From the NCBI RefSeq assembly GCF_002551245.1, contig NZ_NTGZ01000044.1, positions 1 through 37,032 of the forward strand: 37,032 nucleotides of DNA, given 5' to 3'. Shown here one piece after another: positions 7,365-15,256 of this stretch. The notes below the pieces were generated by a model. That model searched no databases. It was not told the origin of the DNA and was given only the letters and a program-made list of their open reading frames with translations. Source of the DNA: Streptomyces sp. rh34 (GTDB taxonomy: Bacteria; Actinomycetota; Actinomycetes; Streptomycetales; Streptomycetaceae). The translations under genes were made by a program, and so were the position numbers. How positions within the stretch are numbered: position 1 is the first letter of the stretch; the number at the start of each line of letters is the position of its first letter.

Positions 7365-8672
7365 ATGCGGCGAACGGGAGTGGCGAGAAGAGCGTTCGTG
7401 CTGGGCGCGGCCGGACTGGTGGCGGCGATGACGTCGGCCGGTGACGCGGTCGCCTCCCCGGCGGGGAGGCGAAGAGGAGGCGGGCGGCCCGGGGCGGTGC
7501 CCGGTCAGGTGCGGGGCATGTGGATCGCCACGGTCGCCAACATCGACTGGCCGTCCGAGCCGGGCCTCACTGCGGCGCGGCAGAAGGCCGAGCTGTCCGC
7601 GTATCTGGACCGGGCGGTCGAGCTGCGGCTCAACGCGGTGGTGTTCCAGGTCCGGCCGACCGCCGATGCCCTGTGGCCCTCGCCGCACGAGCCATGGGCC
7701 GCCTGCCTGACCGGGACGCAGGGAAAGGACCCGGGCTGGGACCCGCTCGGCACGGCGGTGCGCGCGGCACACGACCGGGGTCTGGAGCTGCACGCCTGGT
7801 TCAACCCCTACCGGGTGGCGAACCACACCGACCCCACCCGTCTCATCGCCTCCCACCCGGCCCGGCAGCATCCGGGATGGGTCGTCCCGTACGGCGGGAA
7901 GCTCTACTACAACCCCGGGCTGCCGGAGGTCCGGCGCTTCGTCCAGGACGCGATGCTGGACGCCGTGCGGCGCTACGACGTCGACGCGGTGCACTGGGAC
8001 GACTACTTCTACCCGTATCCGGTGGCCGGTCAGGCCTTCGACGACGACGCGGAGTTCGAGCGGTACGGCGGCGGGTTCGCCGACCGGGCGGCCTGGCGGC
8101 GCGACAACATCGACCGGCTCGTGCGCGAGACGGGGGAGCGGATCCGGCAGATCAAGCCCCACGTCCGCTTCGGCGTCAGCCCCTTCGCGGTCTGGCGCAA
8201 CGCGGCGACCGACCCACTGGGCTCGGACACCCGGGCGGGCGTGCAGACGTACGACGACCTGTACGCCGACACCCGTAAGTGGGTCAAGGAAGGATGGATC
8301 GACTACATCTGCCCGCAGATCTACTGGTACGTCGGCCAGGCCGCCGCCGACTACGCGAAGGTCCTCGCCTGGTGGAGCCGGACCGTCCGGGGCACGGGCG
8401 TCGACCTGTACGTGGGCGAGGCGCTGTACAAGGCGGGCGACCCGGCCCAGGCGGATCCCTGGCAGGACCCGGCGGAACTCTCCCGCCACCTCACTCTCGC
8501 CCGGGACCATGCGGAGGTGGGCGGCCATGTCTTCTTCTCCGGGAAGAGCGTGATGGCGGACCGGATCGGCGCGATGCGACGCGTGGTGGCCGACCACTAC
8601 ACGGACCGGGTCCGGCTCCATCCGGACCGGGGCCACACCTATCCACACCTCGGTCGCCCTTCGGTGGGGTGA
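7365..8672 (+). CDS. Tat-secreted GHL10-family glycoside hydrolase
   Basis: A 435-residue secreted protein of the GHL10/YngK-like (DUF187) glycoside hydrolase family. It begins with a twin-arginine signal, RRAFVLGAAGLVAA, followed by a cleavage region near residue 30 and a Gly/Arg linker. The catalytic TIM barrel starts at about residue 48 with VRGMWIATVANIDWPS and includes VVFQVRPTADALW, HAWFNPYRV and VDAVHWDDYFYPYP, the last carrying the acidic residues of the active site. Relatives act on cell-wall or exopolysaccharide glycans, so a role in wall remodelling is plausible. GAGAGG precedes the ATG at a good distance. It is transcribed divergently from the dehydrogenase. Confidence 0.88.
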   Translation: MRRTGVARRAFVLGAAGLVAAMTSAGDAVASPAGRRRGGGRPGAVPGQVRGMWIATVANIDWPSEPGLTAARQKAELSAYLDRAVELRLNAVVFQVRPTADALWPSPHEPWAACLTGTQGKDPGWDPLGTAVRAAHDRGLELHAWFNPYRVANHTDPTRLIASHPARQHPGWVVPYGGKLYYNPGLPEVRRFVQDAMLDAVRRYDVDAVHWDDYFYPYPVAGQAFDDDAEFERYGGGFADRAAWRRDNIDRLVRETGERIRQIKPHVRFGVSPFAVWRNAATDPLGSDTRAGVQTYDDLYADTRKWVKEGWIDYICPQIYWYVGQAAADYAKVLAWWSRTVRGTGVDLYVGEALYKAGDPAQADPWQDPAELSRHLTLARDHAEVGGHVFFSGKSVMADRIGAMRRVVADHYTDRVRLHPDRGHTYPHLGRPSVG

Positions 8673-8703
8673 CCCGGGTCCTGGGTCCTGGGTCCCGGGG
8701 TCC
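8671..8703. terminator. GC-rich dyad with internal GGGTCCT repeats
   Basis: GACCCGGG at 8671-8678 can pair with CCCGGGGTC ending at about 8703, with one bulged G. The loop is made of tandem GGGTCCT-like units. It lies just past the hydrolase stop and is a plausible terminator, though the repeats make other foldings possible. Confidence 0.4.
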
Positions 8704-8789
8704 GGCTCCCGGCGGGGCGGCAGGGGGCGGCGTCGGCCGAGGGGCGCGCGACAGTCGGGGCCCTGGTGTGCGAGCCCCGCCCCGTGCTC

Positions 8790-8999
8790 CTATCGCCGCT
8801 GCCCGTCCTCCTGCGCCTCCATGTGCTGGACGACGCTGTCGGGGCCGGGTGACATCAGGTGTTCACGGCCGTCGTCGAAGCGGAGCCGGTACGGGGGAGC
8901 GCCCCCGTCGCCGAGCACTTCGATGATCTCTGCGACCCGGTCGTGCTGTCCCACGGTCCTGCCGTGCATCAGCAGCCGGTCGCCCGTGTGTGCCTCCAT
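8790..8999 (-). CDS. DUF1918 small protein
   Basis: A 69-residue protein matching DUF1918, a small actinobacterial domain with a beta-barrel (SH3-like) pattern. MEAHTGDRLLMHG begins the domain, and YRLRFDDGREHLMSPGPDS is its conserved centre. The biochemical role is unknown. The ATG at 8999 has GAGGAGG upstream. The gene lies 47 bp downstream of the EamA transporter gene and may be cotranscribed with it. The last ten residues are a hydrophilic tail. Confidence 0.85.
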   Translation of the reverse strand: MEAHTGDRLLMHGRTVGQHDRVAEIIEVLGDGGAPPYRLRFDDGREHLMSPGPDSVVQHMEAQEDGQRR

Positions 9000-9046
9000 C
9001 GGGAGCGACCTCCTCACAGGGGGAGACGGTGTCCGTGTCGACAAGT

Positions 9047-10126
9047 CTATGACCGTATGCGCCGGGAGGCCCCCGCTGCGCCGCGGCCGGCCCGCTGGGT
9101 GGCGGCGATGCAGACGAGCACGGCCACCGCCGCGACCGGAGCCGCGGCGGACATCTCCTCGCCGAGCAGGAGAACGGACCACACGAGCGTCAGCAGCGGC
9201 TGGGCGAGCTGGAGCTGACTGGCGCGGGCGACGCCGATCGCCGCCATGCCCCGGTACCAGACGTACAGCCCGAGGAAGGTGGATCCTGCGGCGACCCAGA
9301 CCAGGCCGAGGATGCCGTGGGCGTTCAGGTGCACGGGTTCGAGGGGCAGGGCCACCAGGCTGCCCGCCACCGCGAGCGGCAGGCACAGGACCAGGGCCCA
9401 GCCGATCACCTGCCACCCCGGCATCACCCGGGCCAGCCTGCCTCCCTCGGTGTACCCGGCCGCGCACACGAGCAGCGCGCCGAACAGATACAGATCGCCG
9501 GAGGTGAGGGCCCCGCCGCTCTGCCGCACAGTGAAGGCGATCACCACGGCGGCCCCGGCGAGCGCCGCGATCCAGAATGTCCGCGAGGGCCGCTCGCCGG
9601 TACGCAGGGCCCCCAGCACCGCCGTGGTCAGCGGCAGCAGGCCCACGACCACGGCCGCGTGCGAGGTGGTGGACGTCTGCAGGGCCAGCGTCGTCAGGAG
9701 CGGGAAGCCCACCACCACCCCGCCCCCGACGACCGCGAGCCCGGCCCGGTGCCGGCGTTCGGGCAGCGGGACGCGCGCGGCCAGCAGCACGCTGCCCGCG
9801 ATCAGGGCGGCGAGCACGCTGCGCAGAGCGACCAGGGACCAGGGGCCGAAACTCTCCAGGCCCCAGGCCGTGGCCGGAAAGGTGAGCGAGAACGCCACCA
9901 CGCCGAGCCCGGCGAGCACGGTGCCGCTCCGGCCGGTGGCGGGACCCGGCGCGGGCCTGCTTCCCGGCCCGTTCGCAGCCGCAGCCGCAGCCGCAGCCGG
10001 AGTCGGTGCCTCGGCCGCACCCTCAGCCACCGTCGACGTCGACGTGATCGCAGGGGCCTGCGAGGTGCCGACCGGCTGGGTAACCGCTATCGATGAAGGC
10101 GGGGTAGCGCTATTCTCTGCTCTCAT
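9047..10126 (-). CDS. EamA-family drug/metabolite exporter
   Basis: A 359-residue member of the drug/metabolite transporter superfamily with ten hydrophobic segments arranged as two EamA halves after a 55-residue cytoplasmic extension. That extension contains a run of eight or more alanines encoded by a hexanucleotide repeat. Segments such as SLTFPATAWGLESFGPWSLVALR and WVAAGSTFLGLYVWYRGMAAIG are typical. It likely exports a metabolite or amino-acid derivative. The proposed ATG at 10126 overlaps the start codon of the divergent MocR gene, so either a leaderless transcript or a start further inside, such as the GTG before AEGAAEAP, must be used. The start is the least certain part of the call. 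Confidence 0.85.
   Translation of the reverse strand: MRAENSATPPSSIAVTQPVGTSQAPAITSTSTVAEGAAEAPTPAAAAAAAANGPGSRPAPGPATGRSGTVLAGLGVVAFSLTFPATAWGLESFGPWSLVALRSVLAALIAGSVLLAARVPLPERRHRAGLAVVGGGVVVGFPLLTTLALQTSTTSHAAVVVGLLPLTTAVLGALRTGERPSRTFWIAALAGAAVVIAFTVRQSGGALTSGDLYLFGALLVCAAGYTEGGRLARVMPGWQVIGWALVLCLPLAVAGSLVALPLEPVHLNAHGILGLVWVAAGSTFLGLYVWYRGMAAIGVARASQLQLAQPLLTLVWSVLLLGEEMSAAAPVAAVAVLVCIAATQRAGRGAAGASRRIRS
9975..9998. repeat. Hexanucleotide repeat (GCAGCC)4
   Basis: Four exact copies of GCAGCC lie inside the EamA gene and encode an alanine run on the minus strand. Slippage here would change the linker length in steps of two alanines without shifting frame. Confidence 0.85.
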
Positions 10127-10134
10127 GCAAGAGC
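10111..10134. promoter_or_regulatory. Overlapping divergent promoter/operator of EamA and MocR genes
   Basis: On the plus strand, a -10-like TATTCT (10111-10116) lies 8 nt before the MocR ATG, suggesting a leaderless transcript. GCTCT (10119-10123) and AGAGC (10130-10134) form an inverted repeat exactly over the two overlapping start codons, and could be the MocR operator. Function is inferred from position. Confidence 0.4.
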
Positions 10135-11579
10135 GTAGCAGCGTCGCCGAACTGGTCACTTCCCTGCGGGTCGATCTCAACCGCTACTCGCCGGGTGGAA
10201 AGCTGCCGTCCAGTCGTGCACTCGTCGAACGGTTCCGGGTCAGCCCCGTCACCGTCTCCCGCGCCATCGCCCAGCTCGCCGCCGAGGGTCTCGTCGTCAC
10301 CCGCCCCGGCTCCGGCGCCTTCCGGGCGCACCCCCGCGCCGCACTGCCCGCGCCGGGTGTCACGTCCTGGCAGGAGGTGTCATTGAGCGGCGACGGTGGG
10401 CCCGAGGTGGTGCCGCGTACCGTGGACGCCTCCGGGGTGCTGGTCACCCTCGCCGCACCACCGCCCGGCGTCATCGAGTTCAACGGCGGCTACCTCCACG
10501 CCTCCCTCCAGCCCGAGCGGGCGCTCTCCGCGGCCCTGGCCCGCGCGGGCCGCAGGCCGGGCGCCTGGGGCCGCCCCCCGACGGACGGACTGCCCGAACT
10601 GCGGTCCTGGTTCGCCCGCGAGATCGGTCCCGCCGTCTCCGGCACCGACGTCCTGATCACCGCGGGCGGCCAGAGCGCGCTGGCCACCGCGCTGCGCGCG
10701 CTCGCCCCGCCCGGCGCCCCGGTCCTCGTGGAGTCGCCCACCTACCCCGGGATGCTCGCCGCCGCCCGCGCCACCGGGCTGCGCCCCGTCCCCGTGCCGA
10801 TGGACGCCGACGGGGTGCGCCCCGAGCTGCTCGCCGACGCGTTCCGGGCCACCGGCGCCCGGGTCTTCGTCACCCAGCCGCTCTTCCAGAACCCCACCGG
10901 TGCCACCCTCGCACCCGCCCGTCGCCCCGAGATCCTGGGCATCGCCCGCGCGGCGGGGGCATTCGTGGTCGAGGACGACTTCGCCCGGCGGCTCGTCCAC
11001 GACGACGCCGGACCGCTTCCGGCGCCGCTGGCCGCCGACGATCCCGACGGTGTCGTCGTGCACGTCTGCTCGCTGACCAAAGTCACCTCGCCCAGCATGC
11101 GGGTCGGCGCCCTGGCCGCCCGCGGGCCGGTGCTGGAGCGCCTGCGGGCCATCCAGGTCGTCGACAGCTTCTTCGTACCCCGGCCTCTTCAGGAAGCCGC
11201 GCTGGAACTCGTCGGCTCCCCGTCGTGGGGCCGCCACCTCGCCGCCGTCGCGACCGAGCTGAGGCACCGCCGTACGGCCATGGCGGGCGCCCTCGGCGGC
11301 GAGCTGCCGGAACTCACGCTGCCGCATCTCCCGGCGGGCGGCGGCAGCCTCTGGCTCCGCCTGCCGGGCAGCGGCGCGGGTACGGCCACCGATGAGCCGG
11401 CCGTCGTCTCGGCCGCCCTGCGCGCCTCCGTCGCCATCGCCCCCGGACGCCCCTACTTCTGCGCCGAACCCCCGGCCGGCCACGTCCGCCTGAGCTTCGC
11501 CGCGGTCTCCGGAGCGGCCGAGATCGCGGAGGGCGTCCGCCGCCTCCGTACCGCCTTCGACGGGCTTCAGGGCCGATAG
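10125..11579 (+). CDS. MocR-type PLP-dependent transcriptional regulator
   Basis: A 484-residue GntR/MocR regulator. An N-terminal winged helix (about residues 5-75, with KLPSSRALVERFRVSPVTVSRAIAQLAAEGLV) is joined by a linker to a class I aminotransferase-like domain. The lysine that would hold pyridoxal phosphate is Lys319 in SLTKVTSPSMRVGAL, and the conserved QNPTGAT motif is present. MocR proteins sense PLP or amino-acid-related ligands and usually control the neighbouring transporter or enzyme; here the divergent EamA exporter is the obvious target. The ATG at 10125 is the first codon of the conserved N-terminus (QERSSVAELV); the much longer upstream open frame is antisense to the transporter. 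Confidence 0.92.
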   Translation: MQERSSVAELVTSLRVDLNRYSPGGKLPSSRALVERFRVSPVTVSRAIAQLAAEGLVVTRPGSGAFRAHPRAALPAPGVTSWQEVSLSGDGGPEVVPRTVDASGVLVTLAAPPPGVIEFNGGYLHASLQPERALSAALARAGRRPGAWGRPPTDGLPELRSWFAREIGPAVSGTDVLITAGGQSALATALRALAPPGAPVLVESPTYPGMLAAARATGLRPVPVPMDADGVRPELLADAFRATGARVFVTQPLFQNPTGATLAPARRPEILGIARAAGAFVVEDDFARRLVHDDAGPLPAPLAADDPDGVVVHVCSLTKVTSPSMRVGALAARGPVLERLRAIQVVDSFFVPRPLQEAALELVGSPSWGRHLAAVATELRHRRTAMAGALGGELPELTLPHLPAGGGSLWLRLPGSGAGTATDEPAVVSAALRASVAIAPGRPYFCAEPPAGHVRLSFAAVSGAAEIAEGVRRLRTAFDGLQGR

Positions 11580-11598
11580 GCTCCCGACCCCGACCCGC

Positions 11599-11772
11599 GT
11601 GCGGTGGGCCGCGGCGGTGCGGGCGGCTTCTGGGGCCCGGGCCGACACGGATGCCGGAATCGCCCTCGGGTACGTCAGGAACCGGATGGGCTCCCGGCTC
11701 GCCGACGACCTGCGCGGGTCGGCCCTGGTGAACGCCGTCCGAGCGGCCCACGGGGAGACCGCCGGGAGGTGA
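11599..11772 (+). pseudogene. 3' remnant of a serine hydrolase/esterase gene
   Basis: A 57-codon open frame ending in TGA encodes the typical C-terminus of a beta-lactamase-family esterase: [12 protein letters not shown] followed by [15 protein letters not shown]. Intact relatives of about 380-400 residues read GFGYVMNRMG and end in ALVDAVY-like helices. Nothing upstream encodes the catalytic part, because the MocR gene stops 19 bp before. It is probably a leftover of a deletion between the MocR and cyclophilin genes. The GTG at 11599 has no good ribosome site, so expression is unlikely. Confidence 0.55.
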
Positions 11773-11846
11773 GCGGAACAGGGCGCCCGACGTGTCGACC
11801 CAACCCGGGTTTCACCTGTGGTTGCCAGGAATGTGAGGATGTCACC

Positions 11847-12344
11847 ATGACAACCAAGGTCTACTTCGACATCACCATCGACGACGCGCCCGCAGGGCGG
11901 ATCACGTTCAACCTGTTCGACGACGTCGTCCCCAAGACGGCGGAGAACTTCCGCGCGCTCGCCACCGGCGAGAAGGGCTTCGGCTACGCCGGCTCGTCCT
12001 TCCACCGCGTCATCACCGACTTCATGCTCCAGGGCGGCGACTTCACCCGCGGTGACGGCACCGGCGGCAAGAGCATCTACGGCGAGAAGTTCGCCGACGA
12101 GAACTTCAAGCTCAAGCACGACCGTGTGGGCCTGCTCTCGATGGCCAACGCCGGACCGAACACCAACGGTTCGCAGTTCTTCGTCACCACGGTGCTCACC
12201 CCGTGGCTGGACGGCAAGCACGTCGTCTTCGGTGAGGTCGCCGACGACGACAGCATGGCCCTGGTCCGCAAGATCGAGGCGCTCGGCTCCCCCAGCGGCA
12301 AGACCCGCGCCAAGGTCACCATCGCCGAGTCCGGCGCTCTCTGA
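11847..12344 (+). CDS. Cyclophilin-type peptidyl-prolyl cis-trans isomerase
   Basis: A 165-residue single-domain cytoplasmic cyclophilin, the usual length. It catalyses proline cis-trans isomerisation in protein folding. Signature elements in order are [42 protein letters not shown] and [12 protein letters not shown], covering the active-site arginine, the FxxxxGGD region and the tryptophan associated with cyclosporin binding. The sequence is close to the Streptomyces cyclophilin A type. GAGGA lies 7 nt before the ATG at 11847. A hairpin follows the gene, so it is probably monocistronic. Confidence 0.95.
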   Translation: MTTKVYFDITIDDAPAGRITFNLFDDVVPKTAENFRALATGEKGFGYAGSSFHRVITDFMLQGGDFTRGDGTGGKSIYGEKFADENFKLKHDRVGLLSMANAGPNTNGSQFFVTTVLTPWLDGKHVVFGEVADDDSMALVRKIEALGSPSGKTRAKVTIAESGAL

Positions 12345-12377
12345 CCGATCCGGTAACCGGACGGGCCCGTAGCGGGG

Positions 12378-12409
12378 CCGTTCTACCGACGTACGCGTCG
12401 GCGGAACGG
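12378..12409. terminator. Hairpin terminator after the cyclophilin gene
   Basis: CCGTTC (12378-12383) pairs with GAACGG (12404-12409). After a 2x2 internal loop, CCGACG (12386-12391) pairs with CGTCGG (12396-12401) around a TACG loop. Confidence 0.7.
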
Positions 12410-12495
12410 ACCGGCCGCGGGCCCGTGGCATGTCGTGTCCGTCCGGTTGCCCGGCGCGGACATCAGGGCGCGGGGTCCGGAGACGCGCGAGTACG

Positions 12496-12539
12496 GAGGC
12501 GCGCGTGCTCACGCGTCGAGGCGCGCGTGCTCACGCGTC
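12496..12539. repeat. Two perfect tandem copies of a 22-bp unit
   Basis: The 22-bp unit at 12496-12517 is repeated exactly at 12518-12539. Each unit contains the inverted pair CGCGTG-CT-CACGCG, so two small hairpins or two protein-binding dyads could form side by side. It lies 25 bp past the stop of the minus-strand DUF5997 gene, in a noncoding gap. Function is unknown. Confidence 0.85.
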
Positions 12540-12563
12540 GCGGTACCCGGGCGCGCCGCCGTT

Positions 12564-12965
12564 CTACTGCTGATCGCCGGACTGCGCGGCCCGCTCGGCG
12601 TTGCGCTCCTTGATCCGAGCGGTCTCCTTGCGCACCTCGGCCTGCGTGGCGCGCTCCTTCTGGAGCCACTCGGGCATCTCGTCCTTCAGCGCGTCGATCT
12701 GCTCGGTGGTGAGCGCCTCGGTGACCCCGCCGCGGGCGAGCCCCGCGATGGAGATGCCGAGCTTCGTGGCGACGACCGGGCGGGGGTGCGGGCCGGTGCG
12801 GCGCAGCTCCACCAGCCAGGCGGGCGGGTCGGTCTGGAGGGCGTTGAGCTCGGTGCGGGAGACGGCACCCTCCTGGAACTCGGCGGGGGTGGCCTGGAGG
12901 TACACACCCAGCTTCTTCGCCGCCGTGGCGGGCTTCATGGTCTGGGCGGTCTTGTGCGACGTCAT
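12564..12965 (-). CDS. DUF5997 family protein
   Basis: A 133-residue protein of DUF5997, an actinobacterial family of unknown function. The conserved core runs from MKPATAAKKLGVYLQATPAEFQ to TKLGISIAGLARGG. The C-terminal third is a charged helix (WLQKERATQAEVRKETARIKE) likely to form a coiled coil. The ATG at 12965 is preceded at 6 nt by TACCCT, a -10 hexamer, and by no ribosome site, which points to a leaderless mRNA. The divergent neighbour is a LysR-type ligand-domain protein, and the 58-bp gap holds both promoters. The pairing suggests a shared function. Confidence 0.82.
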   Translation of the reverse strand: MTSHKTAQTMKPATAAKKLGVYLQATPAEFQEGAVSRTELNALQTDPPAWLVELRRTGPHPRPVVATKLGISIAGLARGGVTEALTTEQIDALKDEMPEWLQKERATQAEVRKETARIKERNAERAAQSGDQQ

Positions 12966-12971
12966 GGGTCC

Positions 12972-13017
12972 AGGGTATCGACCATGGGACATACCTCCGA
13001 CCACCTGCCGGTAGCCT
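12972..13017. promoter_or_regulatory. Pair of divergent leaderless promoters
   Basis: TACCCT on the minus strand (12972-12977) and TAGCCT on the plus strand (13012-13017) each lie exactly 6 nt from the start codon of their gene. The arrangement is symmetrical and neither gene has a ribosome site. Confidence 0.55.
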
Positions 13018-13023
13018 GGTTCC

Positions 13024-13824
13024 GTGACAGGCTCGGACATCCCCTCATCCTTCAGGCTCGCGTACGTCCCCGGCGTGACGCCCACCAAGTGGGTGAGGGT
13101 CTGGCGCGAGCGGCTGCCCGGCACCTCCCTGGAACTCGTCCAGGCCACCGCCGCCGAGGCGCCCGAGCTGCTCGCGGGCGGCGGCGCCGACGCCGGTCTC
13201 GTACGGCTCCCGGTCGACCGGAGCGTCCTGAGCGCGATTCCCCTCTACACCGAGACGACCGTCGTCGTGATCCCCAAGGACCACGTCGCGACCGCCGCGG
13301 AGGAGGTGTCGCTAGCCGAGCTGTCCGACGAGATCGTGCTGCACCCGCTGGACGACCTCCTCGACTGGGAGACCCTGCCCGGCCGCCCCGCCGTCGAGCG
13401 CCCGGCGACCACGGCGGACGCGATCGAACTGGTGGCGGCGGGCGTGGGCGTCCTCCTCGTCCCGCAGTCCCTGGCCCGCCTCCACCACCGCAAGGACCTC
13501 ACCTACCGTCCGGTCCCGGAAGCCCCCGGGTCACGCGTGGCCCTGTCCTGGCCCGAGGCGGAGATCACCCCCGACCTGGTGGAGGAGTTCATCGGGATCG
13601 TCCGGGGGCGCACCGTCAACAGCACCCGTGGCCGCGCGGCCACCCCGCCGCGCCCGACGTCGAAGGCGAAGGACAAGGCCAAGGACAAGGCCAAGGGCAA
13701 GCGGGCCGGTACGGGCGGCGGGTCGGGCGGCGGCCGGAACAAGCCCGCGGCCGGCAGGAAGCCCCCGTCGGGCGGCCGGGCCGGAGGCCAGGGCGGCAAG
13801 CGCGGAAAGCCGCGGGGCCGGTAG
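13024..13824 (+). CDS. LysR-type substrate-binding-domain protein lacking the HTH, with a basic tail
   Basis: A 266-residue protein. Residues about 10-200 resemble the LysR-type ligand-binding (type 2 periplasmic-binding-like) domain, with FRLAYVPGVTPTKW, ADAGLVRLPVD and TTADAIELVAAGVGVLLVPQS. No helix-turn-helix precedes it. From about residue 200 the chain becomes a disordered Lys/Arg/Gly tail with KAKDKAKDKAKGK and repeated GGxxGK segments, which could bind nucleic acid non-specifically. There is no signal peptide, so it is cytoplasmic. The GTG at 13024 is chosen from the leaderless promoter and because the domain begins immediately. It may be a ligand sensor working with the divergent DUF5997 protein. 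Confidence 0.75.
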   Translation: MTGSDIPSSFRLAYVPGVTPTKWVRVWRERLPGTSLELVQATAAEAPELLAGGGADAGLVRLPVDRSVLSAIPLYTETTVVVIPKDHVATAAEEVSLAELSDEIVLHPLDDLLDWETLPGRPAVERPATTADAIELVAAGVGVLLVPQSLARLHHRKDLTYRPVPEAPGSRVALSWPEAEITPDLVEEFIGIVRGRTVNSTRGRAATPPRPTSKAKDKAKDKAKGKRAGTGGGSGGGRNKPAAGRKPPSGGRAGGQGGKRGKPRGR

Positions 13825-13909
13825 CGCAGCGGTCCGACGGCGCAACGCCACTCCACGCCGGTTGTCTCGTTGATGAGGCAACCGCCGTATGCAGGGGAGT
13901 GACCGTCCG

Positions 13910-15256
13910 ATGCCGAACATCCGCAGAACCCGCAGAACCCAGCACCTCGGCCTCATCGGGATGCTGCTCATCGCCGTGGCCTTCGCCGGGCTCCAGCTGA
14001 CGGCGGTCACCGGACGGGCCTCGCCCGACACGAAGAACTACCTCTCCTACGCCCTGAGTCTCAGCGGCGAGAGCCGTCAGGACGCGGGCCGCCTGGCCAT
14101 CGGCTACTCCTGTGCCAGCGGGCAGCACGCACCGCTGAACACCATCCCCTGGACCAGCAGGAAGGCCTCGGGAGAGTCGGAGGAACAGTGCGTACGCCGG
14201 TTGAACGACTCGGTCGCGTACTGGTCCGGCCACGGCAACACGTCGGGGATGACCGCGCCGTTCGCCAACCAGCGCTTCATGGCCATCTTCGAGGCCAGGC
14301 CCGGCTATCCGCTGTTCCTGGTCCCCTTCGTGACCGCCTTCGGTCCTACCTGGGGTCTCTGGCTCGCCGGGCTCGTCGTGGCGCTGGCCGGAAGCGTCTG
14401 TGTCCTGCTCGCCCTCCGGGCCGCGGGGGCTTCCCGGCGCGCCGGTCTGGCCGGGCAGGCGCTGTACCTCGCCCTGCCCACCGGCACCGTCGCCATGAAC
14501 CCCCTGAGCGACGGGCTCTCCCTGGCGCTCGGCACGGCGGTCGTCCTCGGCTGCGTCCTGCTGCTGCGGGACCGGCCCCGTACGGGCGCGGCGCTCGTCG
14601 CGGGCGGATTCGCCCTGATGTTCCTCGTCCGCTACTCGCAGGCCCTGCTGCTGGCGGCCGCTCTCGCGGGCGTCTTCCTGGCCTGGTCCGGGTGGCTCCG
14701 CCTGAAGCGGCGGAGGCCCGCGCCCGTACTCCGGGCGGCCGGACTGTGCGGTGTGCTGGCGGCGATCGTCTACGCCGGGGCGCATCTCCTGTCCTGGCCC
14801 ATGGGCCAGGACAGCGCCCAGGACCTGCTGACCCACCACTACCAACGCCCCGATCTGCCCGACCCCTGGCCCGAGTTCTTCGTCCAGGAACGGGTCTTCT
14901 GGTCGGCCTGGCTCCGGCGCCAGGCCACCTACCCGGTCCTCCCCGTCCTGCTCGCGCTCTCGGCCTGGGCGCTGCTGAGACGGCGCTCCGTGGTGCTGCC
15001 CGTCGCCCTGGGGGCAGGGGCGGCAGGCCTCCTCAACCAGGCGGGCCACCCGAACCTCGACCAACTGCTCGGCTACCGCCTGATCGTGTTCGTCTGGCTG
15101 CTGCCCGCCCTGGCGATTCCGCTGCTCCTGGACCGGTCGGCCGTCCCCGCGTCCCCGCGAGTTCCGTCACCCCACGTCGCGCAGCCGAAGAACGTACGCA
15201 GCGGTCAGCGCGACGGCGCGGTCCGCGTCGTGGAGCAGATCCCCGAGAGCACGTGA
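13910..15256 (+). CDS. Polytopic membrane protein, possibly GT-C-type glycosyltransferase
   Basis: A 448-residue integral membrane protein. A first transmembrane segment (GLIGMLLIAVAFAGLQLTAV) is followed by a long extracytoplasmic loop of about 90 residues containing two cysteines, then eight or so more hydrophobic segments. The loop end FEARPGYPLFLVPFV resembles the segment after loop 1 of lipid-linked-sugar (GT-C) mannosyl- or arabinosyltransferases, but I cannot show a catalytic DxD or ExD, so the function is open. The ATG at 13910 has GGGGAG 10 nt upstream; an ATG at 13889 is possible. The last 30 codons overlap the converging MerR-HEAT gene by 90 bp, and the C-terminal 30-40 residues are hydrophilic. 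Confidence 0.7.
   Translation: MPNIRRTRRTQHLGLIGMLLIAVAFAGLQLTAVTGRASPDTKNYLSYALSLSGESRQDAGRLAIGYSCASGQHAPLNTIPWTSRKASGESEEQCVRRLNDSVAYWSGHGNTSGMTAPFANQRFMAIFEARPGYPLFLVPFVTAFGPTWGLWLAGLVVALAGSVCVLLALRAAGASRRAGLAGQALYLALPTGTVAMNPLSDGLSLALGTAVVLGCVLLLRDRPRTGAALVAGGFALMFLVRYSQALLLAAALAGVFLAWSGWLRLKRRRPAPVLRAAGLCGVLAAIVYAGAHLLSWPMGQDSAQDLLTHHYQRPDLPDPWPEFFVQERVFWSAWLRRQATYPVLPVLLALSAWALLRRRSVVLPVALGAGAAGLLNQAGHPNLDQLLGYRLIVFVWLLPALAIPLLLDRSAVPASPRVPSPHVAQPKNVRSGQRDGAVRVVEQIPEST

Noticed and set aside
9246..10124. A 293-codon N-terminal extension of the MocR regulator
   Set aside because: It runs antisense through the EamA transporter, is Arg/Pro/Ser/Thr-rich, and MocR homology begins right after the ATG at 10125.
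12435..14000. A 521-codon plus-strand frame across the DUF5997 and LysR-like genes
   Set aside because: It is antisense to one supported gene and in another frame of the second, with low-complexity Arg/Gly/Pro composition and no family resemblance.
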